Shown here piece after piece: positions 1 to 13,411 of a stretch of DNA of 64,000 nucleotides. The notes beneath the pieces were generated by a model that worked only from the letters and a program-made list of their open reading frames with translations, had not been told where the DNA came from and ran no database searches. The first letter of the stretch is position 1, and each line of letters begins with the position of its first letter. Source of the stretch: Panopea generosa (lineage: Eukaryota; Mollusca; Bivalvia; Adapedonta; Hiatellidae). Location of the stretch: the NCBI GenBank assembly GCA_029582155.1, contig CM055909.1, forward strand, positions 19,936,798-20,000,797. Reading direction: 5' to 3'. The position numbers and the translations under genes are program-made.

Positions 1-3000
1 AACTAATAACTAATATATGTTTCTGTGCCGCGTCTTCAGTCAGTGCTTCAGTTAAGTTCATAAGTAATATATATGTTTCTGTGCCGCGTCTTCTGTCGGT
101 GCTTTAGTTAAGTTCATAACTAATAACTAATATATGTTTCTGTGCCGCGTCTTCTGTCGGTGCTTCAGTTAAGTTCATAACTAATATATGGTTCTGTGCC
201 GCGTCTTCTGTCGGTGCTTCAGTTAAGTTCATTACTAATATATGTTTCTGTGCCGCGTCTTCTGTCGGTGCTTCAGTTCAGTTCATAACTAATATATGTT
301 TCTGTGCCGCGTTTTCTGTCAAGTTCATTACTAATATATGTTTCTGTGCTGCGTCTTCTGTCGGTGCTTCAGTTAAATAACTAATATATGTTTCTGTGCC
401 GCGTCTTCTGTTGGTGCTTCAGTTAAGTTCATTACTAATATATGTTTCTGTGCCGCGTCTTCTGTTGGTGCTTCAGTTAAGTTCATAACTAATATATGTT
501 TCTGTGCCGCGTCTTCTGTCGGTGCTTCAGTTAAGTTCATTATTAATATATGTTTCTGTGCGGTGTCTTCTGTCGGTGCTTCAGTCTGTCGGTGCTTCAG
601 TTAAGTTCATAACTAATATATGTTTCTGTGCCGCGTCTTCTGTCGGTGCTTCAGTTAAGTTCATAACTAATATATGTTTCTGTGCCGCGTCTTCTGTCGG
701 TGCTTCATTTAAGTTCATATATGTTTCTGTGCCGCGTCTTCTGTCGGTGCTTCACTTAAGTTCATTACTAATATATGTTTCTGTGCCGCTTCTTCTGTCG
801 GTGCTTCAGTTAAGTTCATTACTAATATATGTTTCTGTGCCGCGTCTTCTGTCGGTGCTACAGTTCAGTTCATAACTAATATATGTTTCTGTGCCGCGTC
901 TTCTGTCGGTGCTTCAGTTAAGTTCATTACTAATATATGTTTCTGTGCCGCGTCTTCTGTCGGTGCTTCAGTTAAGTTCATTACTAATATATGTTTCTGT
1001 GCCGCGTCTTCTGTCGGTGCTTCAGTTCAGTTCATAACTAATATATGTTTCTGTGCCGCGTCTTCTGTCGGTGCTTCAGTTAAGTTCATTACTAATATAT
1101 GTTTCTGTGCCGCGTCTTCTGTCGGTGCTTCAGTTCAGTTCATTACTAATATATGTTTCTGTGCCGCGTCTTCTGTCGGTGCTTCAGTTCAGTTCATAAC
1201 TAATATATCTTTCTGTGCCGCGTCTTCTGTCGGTGCTTCAGTTAAGTTCATAACTAATATATGTTTCTGTGCCGCGTCTTCTGTCGGTGCTTCATTTAAG
1301 TTCATATATGTTTCTGTGCCGCGTCTTCTGTCGGTGCTTCAGTTAAGTTCATTACTAATATATGTTTCTGTGCCGCGTCTTCTGTCGGTGCTTCAGTTCA
1401 GTTCATAACTAATATATGTTTCTGTGCCGCGTCTTCTGTCGGTGCTTCAGTTAAGTTCATTACTAATATATGTTTCTGTGCCGCGTCTTCTGTCGGTGCT
1501 TCAGTTCAGTTCATTACTAATATATGTTTCTGTGCCGCGTCTTCTGTCGGTGCTTCAGTTCAGTTCATAACTAATATATGTTTCTGTGCCGCGTCATCTG
1601 TCGGTGCTTCAGTTAAATTCATTACTAATACATGTTTGTGTGCCGCTTCTTCTATCGGTGCTTCAGTTCAGTTCATAACTAATATATGTTTGTGTGCCGC
1701 GTCTTCTGTCGGTGCTTCAGTTAAGTTCATAACTAATATATATGTTTCTGTGCCGCGTCTTGTGTCGGTGCTTTAGTTAAGTTCATAACTAATAACTAAT
1801 ATATGTTTCTGTGCCGCGTCTTCAGTCAGTGCTTCAGTTAAGTTCATAAGTAATATATATGTTTCTGTGCCGCGTCTTCTGTCGGTGCTTTAGTTAAGTT
1901 CATAACTAATAACTAATATATGTTTCTGTGCCGCGTCTTCTGTCGGTGCTTCAGTTAAGTTCATAACTAATATATGGTTCTGTGCCGCGTCTTCTGTCGG
2001 TGCTTCAGTTAAGTTCATTACTAATATATGTTTCTGTGCCGCGTCTTCTGTCGGTGCTTCAGTTCAGTTCATAACTAATATATGTTTCTGTGCCGCGTTT
2101 TCTGTCAAGTTCATTACTAATATATGTTTCTGTGCTGCGTCTTCTGTCGGTGCTTCAGTTAAATAACTAATATATGTTTCTGTGCCGCGTCTTCTGTTGG
2201 TGCTTCAGTTAAGTTCATTACTAATATATGTTTCTGTGCCGCGTCTTCTGTTGGTGCTTCAGTTAAGTTCATAACTAATATATGTTTCTGTGCCGCGTCT
2301 TCTGTCGGTGCTTCAGTTAAGTTCATTATTAATATATGTTTCTGTGCGGTGTCTTCTGTCGGTGCTTCAGTCTGTCGGTGCTTCAGTTAAGTTCATAACT
2401 AATATATGTTTCTGTGCCGCGTCTTCTGTCGGTGCTTCAGTTAAGTTCATAACTAATATATGTTTCTGTGCCGCGTCTTCTGTCGGTGCTTCATTTAAGT
2501 TCATATATGTTTCTGTGCCGCGTCTTCTGTCGGTGCTTCACTTAAGTTCATTACTAATATATGTTTCTGTGCCGCTTCTTCTGTCGGTGCTTCAGTTAAG
2601 TTCATTACTAATATATGTTTCTGTGCCGCGTCTTCTGTCGGTGCTACAGTTCAGTTCATAACTAATATATGTTTCTGTGCCGCGTCTTCTGTCGGTGCTT
2701 CAGTTAAGTTCATTACTAATATATGTTTCTGTGCCGCGTCTTCTGTCGGTGCTTCAGTTAAGTTCATTACTAATATATGTTTCTGTGCCGCGTCTTCTGT
2801 CGGTGCTTCAGTTCAGTTCATAACTAATATATGTTTCTGTGCCGCGTCTTCTGTCGGTGCTTCAGTTAAGTTCATTACTAATATATGTTTCTGTGCCGCG
2901 TCTTCTGTCGGTGCTTCAGTTCAGTTCATTACTAATATATGTTTCTGTGCCGCGTCTTCTGTCGGTGCTTCAGTTCAGTTCATAACTAATATATCTTTCT

Positions 3001-6000
3001 GTGCCGCGTCTTCTGTCGGTGCTTCAGTTAAGTTCATAACTAATATATGTTTCTGTGCCGCGTCTTCTGTCGGTGCTTCATTTAAGTTCATATATGTTTC
3101 TGTGCCGCGTCTTCTGTCGGTGCTTCACTTAAGTTCATTACTAATATATGTTTCTGTGCCGCTTCTTCTGTCGGTGCTTCAGTTAAGTTCATTACTAATA
3201 TATGTTTCTGTGCCGCGTCTTCTGTCGGTGCTACAGTTCAGTTCATAACTAATATATGTTTCTGTGCCGCGTCTTCTGTCGGTGCTTCAGTTAAGTTCAT
3301 TACTAATATATGTTTCTGTGCCGCGTCTTCTGTCGGTGCTTCAGTTAAGTTCATTACTAATATATGTTTCTGTGCCGCGTCTTCTGTCGGTGCTTCAGTT
3401 CAGTTCATAACTAATATATGTTTCTGTGCCGCGTCTTCTGTCGGTGCTTCAGTTAAGTTCATTACTAATATATGTTTCTGTGCCGCGTCTTCTGTCGGTG
3501 CTTCAGTTCAGTTCATTACTAATATATGTTTCTGTGCCGCGTCTTCTGTCGGTGCTTCAGTTCAGTTCATAACTAATATATCTTTCTGTGCCGCGTCTTC
3601 TGTCGGTGCTTCTGTTAAGTTCATAACTAATATATGTTTCTGTGCCGCGTCTTCTGTCGGTGCTTCAGTTCAGTTCATAACTAATATATGTTTCTGTGCC
3701 GCGTCTTCTGTCGGTGCTTCAGTTAAGTTCATAACTAATATATGTTTCTGTGCCGCGTCTTCTGTCGGTGCTTCATTTAAGTTCATATATGTTTCTGTGC
3801 CGCGTCTTCTGTCGGTGCTTCACTTAAGTTCATTACTAATATATGTTTCTGTGCCGCTTCTTCTGTCGGTGCTTCAGTTAAGTTCATTACTAATATATGT
3901 TTCTGTGCCGCGTCTTCTGTCGGTGCTTCAGTTAAGTTCATTACTAATATATGTTTCTGTGCCGCGTCTTCTGTCGGTGCTTCAGTTAAGTTCATTACTA
4001 ATATATGTTTCTGTGCCCCGTCTTCTGTCGGTGCTTCAGTTCAGTTCATAACTAATATATGTTTCTGTGCCGCGTCTTCTGTCGGTGCTTCTGTTAAGTT
4101 CATTACTAATATATGTTTCTGTTCCGCGTCTTCTGTCGGTGCTTCAGTTAAGTTCATTACTAATATATGTTTCTGTGCCGCGTCTTCTGTCGGTGCTTCA
4201 GTTCAGTTCATAACTAATATATGTTTCTGTGCCGCGTCTTCTGTCGGTGCTTCAGTTCAGTTCATAACTAATATATGTTTCTGTGCCGCGTCTTCTGTCG
4301 GTGCTTCACTTAAGTTCATTACTAATATATGTTTCTGTGCCGCGTCTTCTGTCGGTGCTTCAGTTCAGTTCATAACTAATATATGTTTCTGTGCCGCGTC
4401 TTCTGTCGGTGCTTCAGTTAAGTTCATTACTAATATATGTTTCTGTGCCGCGTCTTCTGTCGGTGCTTCAGTTCAGTTCATTACTAATATATGTTTCTGT
4501 GCCGCGTCTTCTGTCGGTGCTTCAGTTAAGTTCATTACTAATATATGTTTCTGTGCCGCGTCTTCTGTCGGTGCTACAGTTCAGTTCATAACTAATATAT
4601 GTTTCTGTGCCGCGTCTTCTGTCGGTGCTTCAGTTAAGTTCATTACTAATATATGTTTCTGTGCCGCGTCTTCTGTCGGTGCTTCAGTTAAGTTCATTAC
4701 TAATATATGTTTCTGTGCCGCGTCTTCTGTCGGTGCTTCAGTTAAGTTCATTACTAATATATGTTTCTGTGCCGCGTCTTCTGTCGGTGCTTCAGTTCAG
4801 TTCATAACTAATATATGTTTCTGTGCCGCGTCTTCTGTCGGTGCTTCAGTTAAGTTCATTACTAATATATGTTTCTGTGCCGCGTCTTCTGTCGGTGCTT
4901 CAGTTCAGTTCATTACTAATATATGTTTCTGTGCCGCGTCTTCTGTCGGTGCTTCAGTTCAGTTCATTACTAATATATGTTTCTGTGCCCCGTCTTCTGT
5001 CGGTGCTTCACTTAAGTTCATTACTAATATATGTTTCTGTGCCGCGTCTTCTGTCGGTGCTTCAGTTCAGTTCATAACTAATATATGTTTCTGTGCCGCG
5101 TCTTCTGTCGGTGCTTCAGTTAAGTTCATTACTAATATATGTTTCTGTGCCGCGTCTTCTGTCGGTGCTTCAGTTCAGTTCATTACTAATATATGTTTCT
5201 GTGCCGCGTCTTCTGTCGGTGCTTCAGTTCAGTTCATAACTAATATATGTTTCTGTGCCGCGTCTTCTGTCGGTGCTTCAGTTAAGTTCATTACTAATAT
5301 ATGTTTCTGTGCCGCGTCTTCTGTCGGTGCTACAGTTCAGTTCATAACTAATATATGTTTCTGTGCCGCGTCTTCTGTCGGTGCTTCAGTTAAGTTCATT
5401 ACTAATATATGTTTCTGTGCCGCGTCTTCTGTCGGTGCTTCAGTTAAGTTCATTACTAATATATGTTTCTGTGCCGCGTCTTCTGTCGGTGCTTCAGTTC
5501 AGTTCATAACTAATATATGTTTCTGTGCCGCGTCTTCTGTCGGTGCTTCAGTTAAGTTCATTACTAATATATGTTTCTTTGCCGCGTCTTCTGTCGGTGC
5601 TTCAGTTCAGTTCATTACTAATATATGTTTCTGTGCCGCGTCTTCTGTCGGTGCTTCAGTTCAGTTCATAACTAATATATGTTTCTGTGCCGCGTCTTCT
5701 GTCGGTTCTTCTGTTAAGTTCATAACTAATATATGTTTCTGTGCCGCGTCTTCTGTCGGTGCTTCAGTTCAGTTCATTACTAATATATGTTTATGTGCCG
5801 CGTCTTCTGTAGGTGCTTTAGTTCAGTTCATAACTAATATATGTTTCTGTGCCGCGTCTTCTGTCGGTGCTTCAGTTAAGTTCATAACTAATATATGTTT
5901 CTGTGCCGCGTCTTCTGTCGGTGCTTCATTTAAGTTCATATATGTTTCTGTGCCGCGTCTTCTGTCGGTGCTACAGTTCAGTTCATAACTAATATATGTT

Positions 6001-9000
6001 TCTGTGCCGCGTCTTCTGTCGGTGCTTCAGTTAAGTTCATTACTAATATATGTTTCTGTGCCGCGTCTTCTGTCGGTGCTTCAGTTAAGTTCATTACTAA
6101 TATATGTTTCTGTGCCGCGTCTTCTGTCGGTGCTTCAGTTCAGTTCATAACTAATATATGTTTCTGTGCCGCGTCTTCTGTCGGTGCTTCAGTTAAGTTC
6201 ATTACTAATATATGTTTCTGTGCCGCGTCTTCTGTCGGTGCTTCAGTTCAGTTCATTACTAATATATGTTTCTGTGCCGCGTCTTCTGTCGGTGCTTCAG
6301 TTCAGTTCATAACTAATATATGTTTCTGTGCCGCGTCTTCTGTCGGTGCTTCTGTTAAGTTCATAACTAATATATGTTTCTGTGCCGCGTCTTCTGTCGG
6401 TGCTTCAGTTCAGTTCATTACTAATATATGTTTATGTGCCGCGTCTTCTGTAGGTGCTTCAGTTCAGTTCATAACTAATATATGTTTCTGTGCCGCGTCT
6501 TCTGTCGGTGCTTCAGTTAAGTTCATAACTAATATATGTTTCTGTGCCGCGTCTTCTGTCGGTGCTTCATTTAAGTTCATATATGTTTCTGTGCCGCGTC
6601 TTCTGTCGGTGCTTCACTTAAGTTCATTACTAATATATGTTTCTGTGCCGCGTCTTCTGTCGGTGCTTCACTTAAGTTCATTACTAATATATGTTTCTGT
6701 GCCGCGTCTTCTGTCGGTGCTTCAGTTAAGTTCATTACTAATATATGTTTCTGTGCCGCGTCTTCTGTCGGTGCTTCAGTTCAGTTCATAACTAATATAT
6801 GTTTCTGTGCCGCGTCTTCTGTCGGTGCTTCAGTTAAGTTCATTACTAATATATGTTTCTGTGCCGCGTCTTCTGTCGGTGCTTCAGTTAAGTTCATTAC
6901 TAATATATGTTTCTGTGCCGCGTCTTCTGTCGGTGATTCAGTTCAGTTCATAACTAATATATGTTTCTGTGCCGCGTCTTCTGTCGGTGCTTCAGTTCAG
7001 TTCATTACTAATATATGTTTCTGTGCCGCGTCTTCTGTCGGTGCTTCAGTTAAGTTCATTACTAATATATGTTTCTGTGCCGCGTCTTCTGTCGGTGCTT
7101 CTGTTAATTTCATAACTAATATATGTTTCTGTGCCGCGTCTTCTGTCGGTTCTTCAGTTCAGTTCATAACTAATATGTTTGTGTGCCGCGTCTTCTGTCA
7201 GTGCTTCATTTAAGTTCATTACTAATATATGTTTCTGTGCCGCATCTTGTGTCGGTGCTTCAGTTCAGTTCATAACTAATATATGTTTCTGTGCCGCGTC
7301 TTCTGTCAGTGCTTCAGTTAAGTTCATTACTAATATATGTTTCTGTGCCGCGTATTAAGTCGGTGCTTCAGTTAAGTTCATAACTAATATATGTTTCCAT
7401 GCCGCGTCTTTTGTCGGTGCTTTAGTGAAGTTCATAACTAATATATGTTTCTGTGCCGTGTTTTCTGTCGGTGCTTCAGTTAAGTTCATTACTAGTATAT
7501 ATTTCTGTGCCGCGTCTTCTGTCGGTGCTTCAGTTAAGTTCATTACTAGTATATGTTTCTGTGCCGCGTCTTCTGTTGGTGCTTCAGTTAAGTTTATAAC
7601 TAGTATATGTTTGTGTGCCTCGTCTTCTGTCGGTGCTTCAGTTAAGTTCATTACTAATATATGTTTCTGTGCTGCGTCTTCTGTCGGTGCTTCAGTTAAG
7701 TTTATAACTAATATATGTTTCTGTGCCGCGTCTTCTGTCGGTGCTTGTGTTAAGTTCATAACTAATATATGTTTCCGTGCCGCGTCTTCTGTCGGTGCTT
7801 CAGTTAATTTCATAACTAATATATGTTTCCGTGCCGCGTCTTGTGTCGGTGCTTCAGTTAAGTTCATAACTAATATATGTTTCTGTGCCGCGTCTTCTGT
7901 CTGTGCTTCAGTTAAGTTCAAAACTTATATATGTTTGTGTGCCGTTTTTTTTGTTGGTGCTTTCGTTAAGTTCATAATTAATAACTAATATGTGTTTCTA
8001 TGCTACGTCTTGTGTCTGTGCTTCAGTTAAGTTCATAACTAATAACTAATATATGTTTCTGTGCCGCATCTTTTGTCGGTGCTTCAGTTAAGTTCATTAC
8101 TAATATATGTTTCTGTGCCGCGTCTTCTGTCAGTGCTTCAGTTAAGTTCATAACTAATATATGTTTCCGTGCCCCATCTTCTGTCGGTGCTTCAGTTAAG
8201 TTCATTACTTATATGTTTCCGTGCCGAGTCTTCTGTCGGTGCTTCAGTTAAGTTCATAACTAATATATGTTTCCGTGCCGCAACTTCTGTCAGTGCTTCA
8301 GTTAAGTTCATAACTATTATATGTTTCTGTGCCGGGTCTGTGTCGGTGCTTTAGTTAAGTTCATAACTAATATATGTTTCCGTGCCGCGTCTTCTGTCGG
8401 TGCTTTAGTTAAGTTCATAACTAATAACTAATATATGTTTCTGTGCTGCGTTTTCTGTCAGTGCTTCAGTTAAGTTCATTACTAATATATGTTTCTGTGC
8501 CGCATCTTCTGTCGGTGCTTCAGTTAAGTTCATTACTAATATATGTTTGTGTGCCTCGTTTTCTGTCGGTGCTTCAGTTAAGTTCATTACTAATATATAT
8601 TTCTGTGCCGCCTTTTCTGTCGGTGCTTCAGTTAAGTTCGTAACTAATATATGTTTCTGTGCCGCGTCTTCTGTCGGTGCTTCAGTTAAGTTCATTACTA
8701 ATATATGTTTGTGTGCTGCATCTTCTGTCAGTGCTTCAGTTAAGTTCATAACTAATATATGTTTCTGTCCCGCATCTTCTGTCGGTGTTTCAGTTAAGTT
8801 CATAACTAATATATGTTTCCGTGCCGCGTCTTGTTTCAGTGCTTTAGTTAAGTTCATAACTAATAACTACTATATGTTTCTGTGCCGCGTCTTCTGTCGG
8901 TGCTTCAGTTAAGTTCATAACTAATATATGTTTCTGTGCCGCGTCTTCTGTCAGTGCTTCAGTTAAGTTCATTACTAAAATATGTTTCTGTGCCGCGTAT

Positions 9001-10975
9001 TAAGTCGGTGCTTCAGTTAAGTTCATAACTAATATATGTTTCCATGCCGCGTCTTGTGTCGGTGCTTTAGTTAAGTTCATAACTAATAACTAATATATGT
9101 TTCTGTGCCGCGTTTTCTGTCGGTGCTTCAGTTAAGTTCATTACTAATATATGTTTCTGTGCCGCGTCTTCTGTCGGTTCTTCAGTTAAGTTCATAACTA
9201 GTATATGTTTCTGTGCCTCATCTTTTGTCAGTGCTTCAGTTAAGTTCATTACTAATATATGTTTCTGTGCCGCGTCTTCTGTTGGTGCTTCAGTTAAGTT
9301 CATAACTAATATATGTTTCTGTGCCGCGTCTTCTGTCGGTGCTTCAGTTAAGTTCATTACTAATATATGTTTGTGTGCCGCGTCTTCTGTCGGTGCTTCA
9401 GTTAAGTTCATAACTAATATATGTTTCTGTGCCTCGTTTTCTGTCGGTGCTTCAGTTAAGTTCATTACTAATATATGTTTCTGTGCCGCCTTTTCTGTCG
9501 GTGCTTCAGTTAAGTTCGTAACTAATATATGTTTCTGTGCCGCGTCTTCTGTCGGTGCTTCAGTTAAGTTCATTACTAATATATGTTTGTGTGCTGCATC
9601 TTCTGTCAGTGCTTCAGTTAAGTTCATAACTAATATATGTTTCTGTCCCGCTTCTTCTGTCGGTGTTTCAGTTAAGTTCATAACTAATATATGTTTCCGT
9701 GCCGGGTCTTGTTTCAGTGCTTTAGTTAAGTTCATAACTAATAACTTATATATGTTTCTGTGCCGCGTCTTCTGTCGGTGCTTCAGTTAAGTTCATAACT
9801 AATATATGTTTCTGTGCCGCGTCTTCTGTCGGTGCTTCAGTTAAGTTCATTACTAATATATGTTTCTGTGCCGCGTCTTCTGTCGGTGCTTCAGTTAAGT
9901 TCATTACTAATATATGTTTCTGTGCCGCGTCTTCTGTCGGTGATTCAGTTCAGTTCATAACTAATATATGTTTCTGTGCCGCGTCTTCTGTCGGTGCTTC
10001 AGTTAAGTTCATTACTAATATATGTTTCTGTGCCGCGTCTTCTGTCGGTGCTACAGTTCAGTTCATAACTAATATATGTTTCTGTGCCGCGTCTTCTGTC
10101 GGTGCTTCAGTTAAGTTCATTACTAATATATGTTTCTGTGCCGCGTCTTCTGTCGGTGCTTCAGTTAAGTTCATTACTAATATATGTTTCTGTGCCGCGT
10201 CTTCTGTCGGTGCTTCAGTTAAGTTCATTACTAATATATGTTTCTGTGCCGCGTCTTCTGTCGGTGCTTCAGTTCAGTTCATAACTAATATATGTTTCTG
10301 TGCCGCGTCTTCTGTCGGTGCTTCAGTTAAGTTCATTACTAATATATGTTTCTGTGCCGCGTATTAAGTCGGTGCTTCAGTTAAGTTCATAACTAATATA
10401 TGTTTCCATGCCGCGTCTTGTGTCGGTGCTTTAGTTAAGTTCATAAATAATATATGTTTCTGTGCCGCGTTTTCTGTCTGTGCTTCAGTTAAGTTCATTA
10501 CTAATATATGTTTCTGTGCCGCGTCTTCTGTCGGTGCTTCAGTTAAGTTGATAACTAGTATATGTTTCTGTGCCTCATCTTTTGTCGTTGCTTCAGTTAA
10601 GCTCATTACTAATATATGTTTGTGTGCCGCGTTTTCTGTCAGTGCTTCAGTTAAGTTCATAACTAATATATGTTTCTGTGCCGCGTCTTCTGTCGTTGCT
10701 TCATTTAAGTTCATAACTAATATATGTTTCTCTGCCACGTCTTCTGTCGTTGCTTCAGTTAAGTTCATAACTAATATATGTTTTTGTGCCGCGTCTTCTG
10801 TCGGTGCTTCAGTTCAGTCCATAACTAATATATGTTTCTGTGCCGTGTCTTCTGTCGGTGCTTTAGTTAAGTTCATAACTAATATATGTTTCTGTGCCGC
10901 GTCCTCTGTCGGTGCTTTAGTTAAGTTCATAACTCATATATGTTTCCGTGCCGAGTCTAGTGTCGGTGCTTCTAA
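1..10975. repeat. 54-bp satellite array, core
   Basis: Head-to-tail copies of a 54-bp unit, about 200 in all. Each reads roughly CTAATATATGTTTCTGTGCC, then GCGTCTTCTGTCGGTGCTTC, then AGTTAAGTTCATTA. Variants recur: AGTTCAGTTCATAA endings, CATTTAAG units missing the CTAATA part, GCTACAG units, and double AACTAATAACTAAT joints. Because 54 is divisible by 3, stop-free frames run across many units on both strands. They give an 18-residue periodic peptide on the minus strand (e.g. 9067-9735) and another on the plus strand. These look like by-products of unit length, not genes: different frames are open, and there is no splice or promoter context. Variation rises to the right of about 7.2 kb. The window starts inside the array, so its left end is unknown. 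Confidence 0.97.
1787..3127 (+). repeat. Higher-order duplicate of bases 1-1341
   Basis: This block repeats bases 1-1341 at an offset of 1,786 bp, including rare markers: the AACTAATAACTAAT joint, the TATATGGTTCTG variant and the CTTCAGTCTGTCGGTGC partial unit. By eye the copies look near-identical until they part at 1342/3128. The duplication therefore involved a long block of 54-bp units and is recent, or is an assembly duplication. Smaller repeats of the CATTTAAG marker lie 587 bp apart (2492, 3079) and 641 bp apart (5927, 6568). Confidence 0.85.
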
Positions 10976-12090
10976 TAAAATTTTCTGTGCTGAGTCTGTG
11001 CCGGTGCTTTAGTTAAGTTCAAAATTAATAATGTTTCTGTGCTGAGTCTGTGTCGGTGCTTTAGTTAAGTTCATAACTAATATATATTTCTGTGCCGAGT
11101 CTAGTGTCGGTGCTACTAATAAAGTTTCTGTGCCGAGTCTGTGCCGGTGCTTTAGTTAAGTTCAATACTAACATATGTTTTTGTGCCGAGTCTGTGCCGG
11201 TGCTTTAGTTAAGTTCAAAACTAATATATGTTTCTGTGCCGAGTCTTGTGTCGCCGCTACTAATAGAATTTTCTGTGCCGAGATATGTCGGTGCTTAGTT
11301 AAGTTCATAATTTATATAAGTTTCTGTGCCGAGTCTTGTGTCGGTGCTTGAGTTAAGTTCATAACTAATATATGTTTCTGTGCTGAGTCTGTGTCGGTAT
11401 TTTAGTTAAATTCATAACTAATATATGTTTCTGTGCCGAGTTTGTGTCGGTGCTTTAGTAAAGTTCATAACTAATATATGTTTCCGTGCCGAGTCTTGTT
11501 ACGGTGCTACTAATAGAAGTTTCTGTGCCGAGTTTGTGTCAGTGCTTTAGTTAAGTTCATAACTAATAAATGTTTCTGTGCCGGTGCTTTAATTTAGTTT
11601 GTTACTAATAGGAGTTTTTTGTGCAGAGTCTGTGTCAGTGCTTTAGTTAAGTTTTTTATGAATAGAAGTTTCTGGGCCGAGTCTGTGTCAGTGCTTTAGT
11701 TAAGTTCGTTACTAATAGAAGTTTCTCTGCCGAGTCTGTGTCGGTGCTGAGTTAAGTTCATTACTAATAGAAGTTTCTGAGCCGAGTCTGTGTCGGTGCT
11801 AAGTTAAGTTCATTACTAATAGAAGTGTCTGTGTCGGTGCTCAGTTAAGATATAAACTAATAGAAGTTTCCGTTCCGAGTCTGTGTCTGTTTTTCAGTTA
11901 AGTTCATTACTAATAAAAGTGTCTGTGCCGAGTCTGTGTCGTTGCTGAGTTAAGTTATAAACTAATAGAAGTTTTTGTGCCTTGTCTGTGTCGGTTCTCA
12001 GTTATGTTCATTACTAATAGAAGTTTCCGTGCCGAGTCTGTGATGGTTCGCAGTTAAGTTCATTACTAACAGAAGTTTCTGTGCCGAGTC
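10976..12090. repeat. Degenerate right edge of the 54-bp satellite
   Basis: The units continue but are strongly diverged and of unequal, mostly shorter length. The core becomes GAGTCTGTGTCGGTGCTTTAG or similar, with ACTAATAGAAGTTTCTG joints. The last recognisable unit is near 12,090, where single-copy sequence starts. Higher divergence at an array edge is expected where unequal exchange homogenises the centre more than the flank. Confidence 0.9.
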
Positions 12091-13080
12091 TGCCTTACGG
12101 TAGGAACTGTATTTTTTGTGTGATAATTAATGATATTCGCGACAATCTGTTAATGGATGTGAGAAAGCATGAACAGCTGAAGATACAGTGTGCAGGAACT
12201 GCTGGAATAGACCATTCAATTTTTATAAGTTCAAGAGGTAAATTTTGTCGTAGGCTGTACCCGGTTTTCGCGTAAACGTAGACAAGTTTCTAATTTCATG
12301 CATTTTGTAAACATCCAGTTATTTCAATAAAGTGCAATTGATAACGTCACATGTTAATGCAACTGTTTAAGTACTACACCAAATCGTAACTATACAGCTT
12401 CAGTAAATATAGAAATTATGATTGATAATGGAAAATATGATTATCCAAGTTGAAATTGATTAATTGAATGTTCAGTGTCATTTTTATGCCATCGACATCT
12501 AACATATGATCAGTGGTGCTTGAATCTCATAATCAAAGAGAGGTTAGTGCCTTATTTCACTAAGTTATGCTCGCGGTGCTTCAATTTCTCCTTTACCGCA
12601 CGTCTATAATTTGTGTAGTTTACTGCATAAGCTTAAATGCAGAGAATCTCGGCGATCTCCAGTATAGTCGTAGTATATACACTGTAAATTGTGTATTGGC
12701 GCGTGTTGTCACATTGTTCAAAAGGTGTTATTGGACTCTGCGATGCTTAATTGCTTTGAATTACAGTCGTTTCGTAACCTGGTCGATTCGTACCCAATCC
12801 CTGACATATCAAACCTTAGCCCTGGTTGATTCGTACCCTAGCCTTAGTATATGTGTACCCAACCCTGATCAATTCATAGCCTTGATAATTTTCCATACTC
12901 ATCTATTGATTTTTTTATTCTAGAACAGTAAATGTTGATCAATATAATGTATGTTACATATCCCTTGTAACTTAAAGTAGCGGTGCATTCATTCTTAAGT
13001 TTGAGCTGTTTCTTTATATATTCAGCTAAAATTATAACACAATACATAATTATATACATATGGTTCCTGGTGTTGAGTAC
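12091..13080. other. Single-copy AT-rich sequence, no gene recognised
   Basis: Between the satellite and the first tRNA-like sequence I see no coding exon with convincing splice sites. Short ORFs (12,081-12,275 and 12,567-12,923) have no recognisable motif. A small local repeat of CCTGGTTGATTCGTACCC and related words (12,778-12,876) recurs about four times with variation. Confidence 0.5.
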
Positions 13081-13149
13081 ATCTTTATAGTGTAATGTAG
13101 CACGCTTTTCTATATGAAAAAAGCTCCAGGTTCAAGTCCTGGTGAAGAC
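13081..13149 (+). tRNA. tRNA-like cloverleaf (degenerate or organelle-derived)
   Basis: 69 nt fold by eye as a tRNA. The acceptor arms ATCTTTA and TGAAGAC pair at 6 of 7 positions. The D stem is GTGT/GCAC. The anticodon stem is a weak CTTTT against an A run. The T arm is excellent: CCAGG, loop TTCAAGT, CCTGG. The A box (TAGTGTAATGTAGC) and B box (GGTTCAAGTCC) are both recognisable. The anticodon loop CTATATG is irregular, with a pyrimidine at position 37 and a probable extra A, so I do not assign an amino acid. It could be a decayed nuclear tRNA, a SINE head, or a mitochondrial tRNA copied into the nucleus. A second tRNA-like sequence lies about 260 bp away on the other strand. Confidence 0.4.
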
Positions 13150-13411
13150 CTCAACACTTTCAATCATTGTACAGCATAAACACTTTATTCTATCAGGCAT
13201 AACTATTACATGAATGCTTATTCTGTATAATACACTCTTCACAGACATAAACTAGCCTAAAGTTTCTCATCAACTATCATGAAAACTCAAAATTGTTCTA
13301 TTCTTCCTGAAATGTACATGCCCCAAATTACAGATCAAAACAATTTTACTACCTTCATTTCATTATTTCAAAACATATTTGCATTGCATAGTAAGAAGCC
13401 TCCAACAGATA

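Noticed and set aside
504..10768. Dozens of ORFs (60-222 codons) with an 18-residue period in the first 11 kb
   Set aside because: They follow from a 54-bp unit that is a multiple of 3; open frames occur on both strands and in several frames, without gene context.
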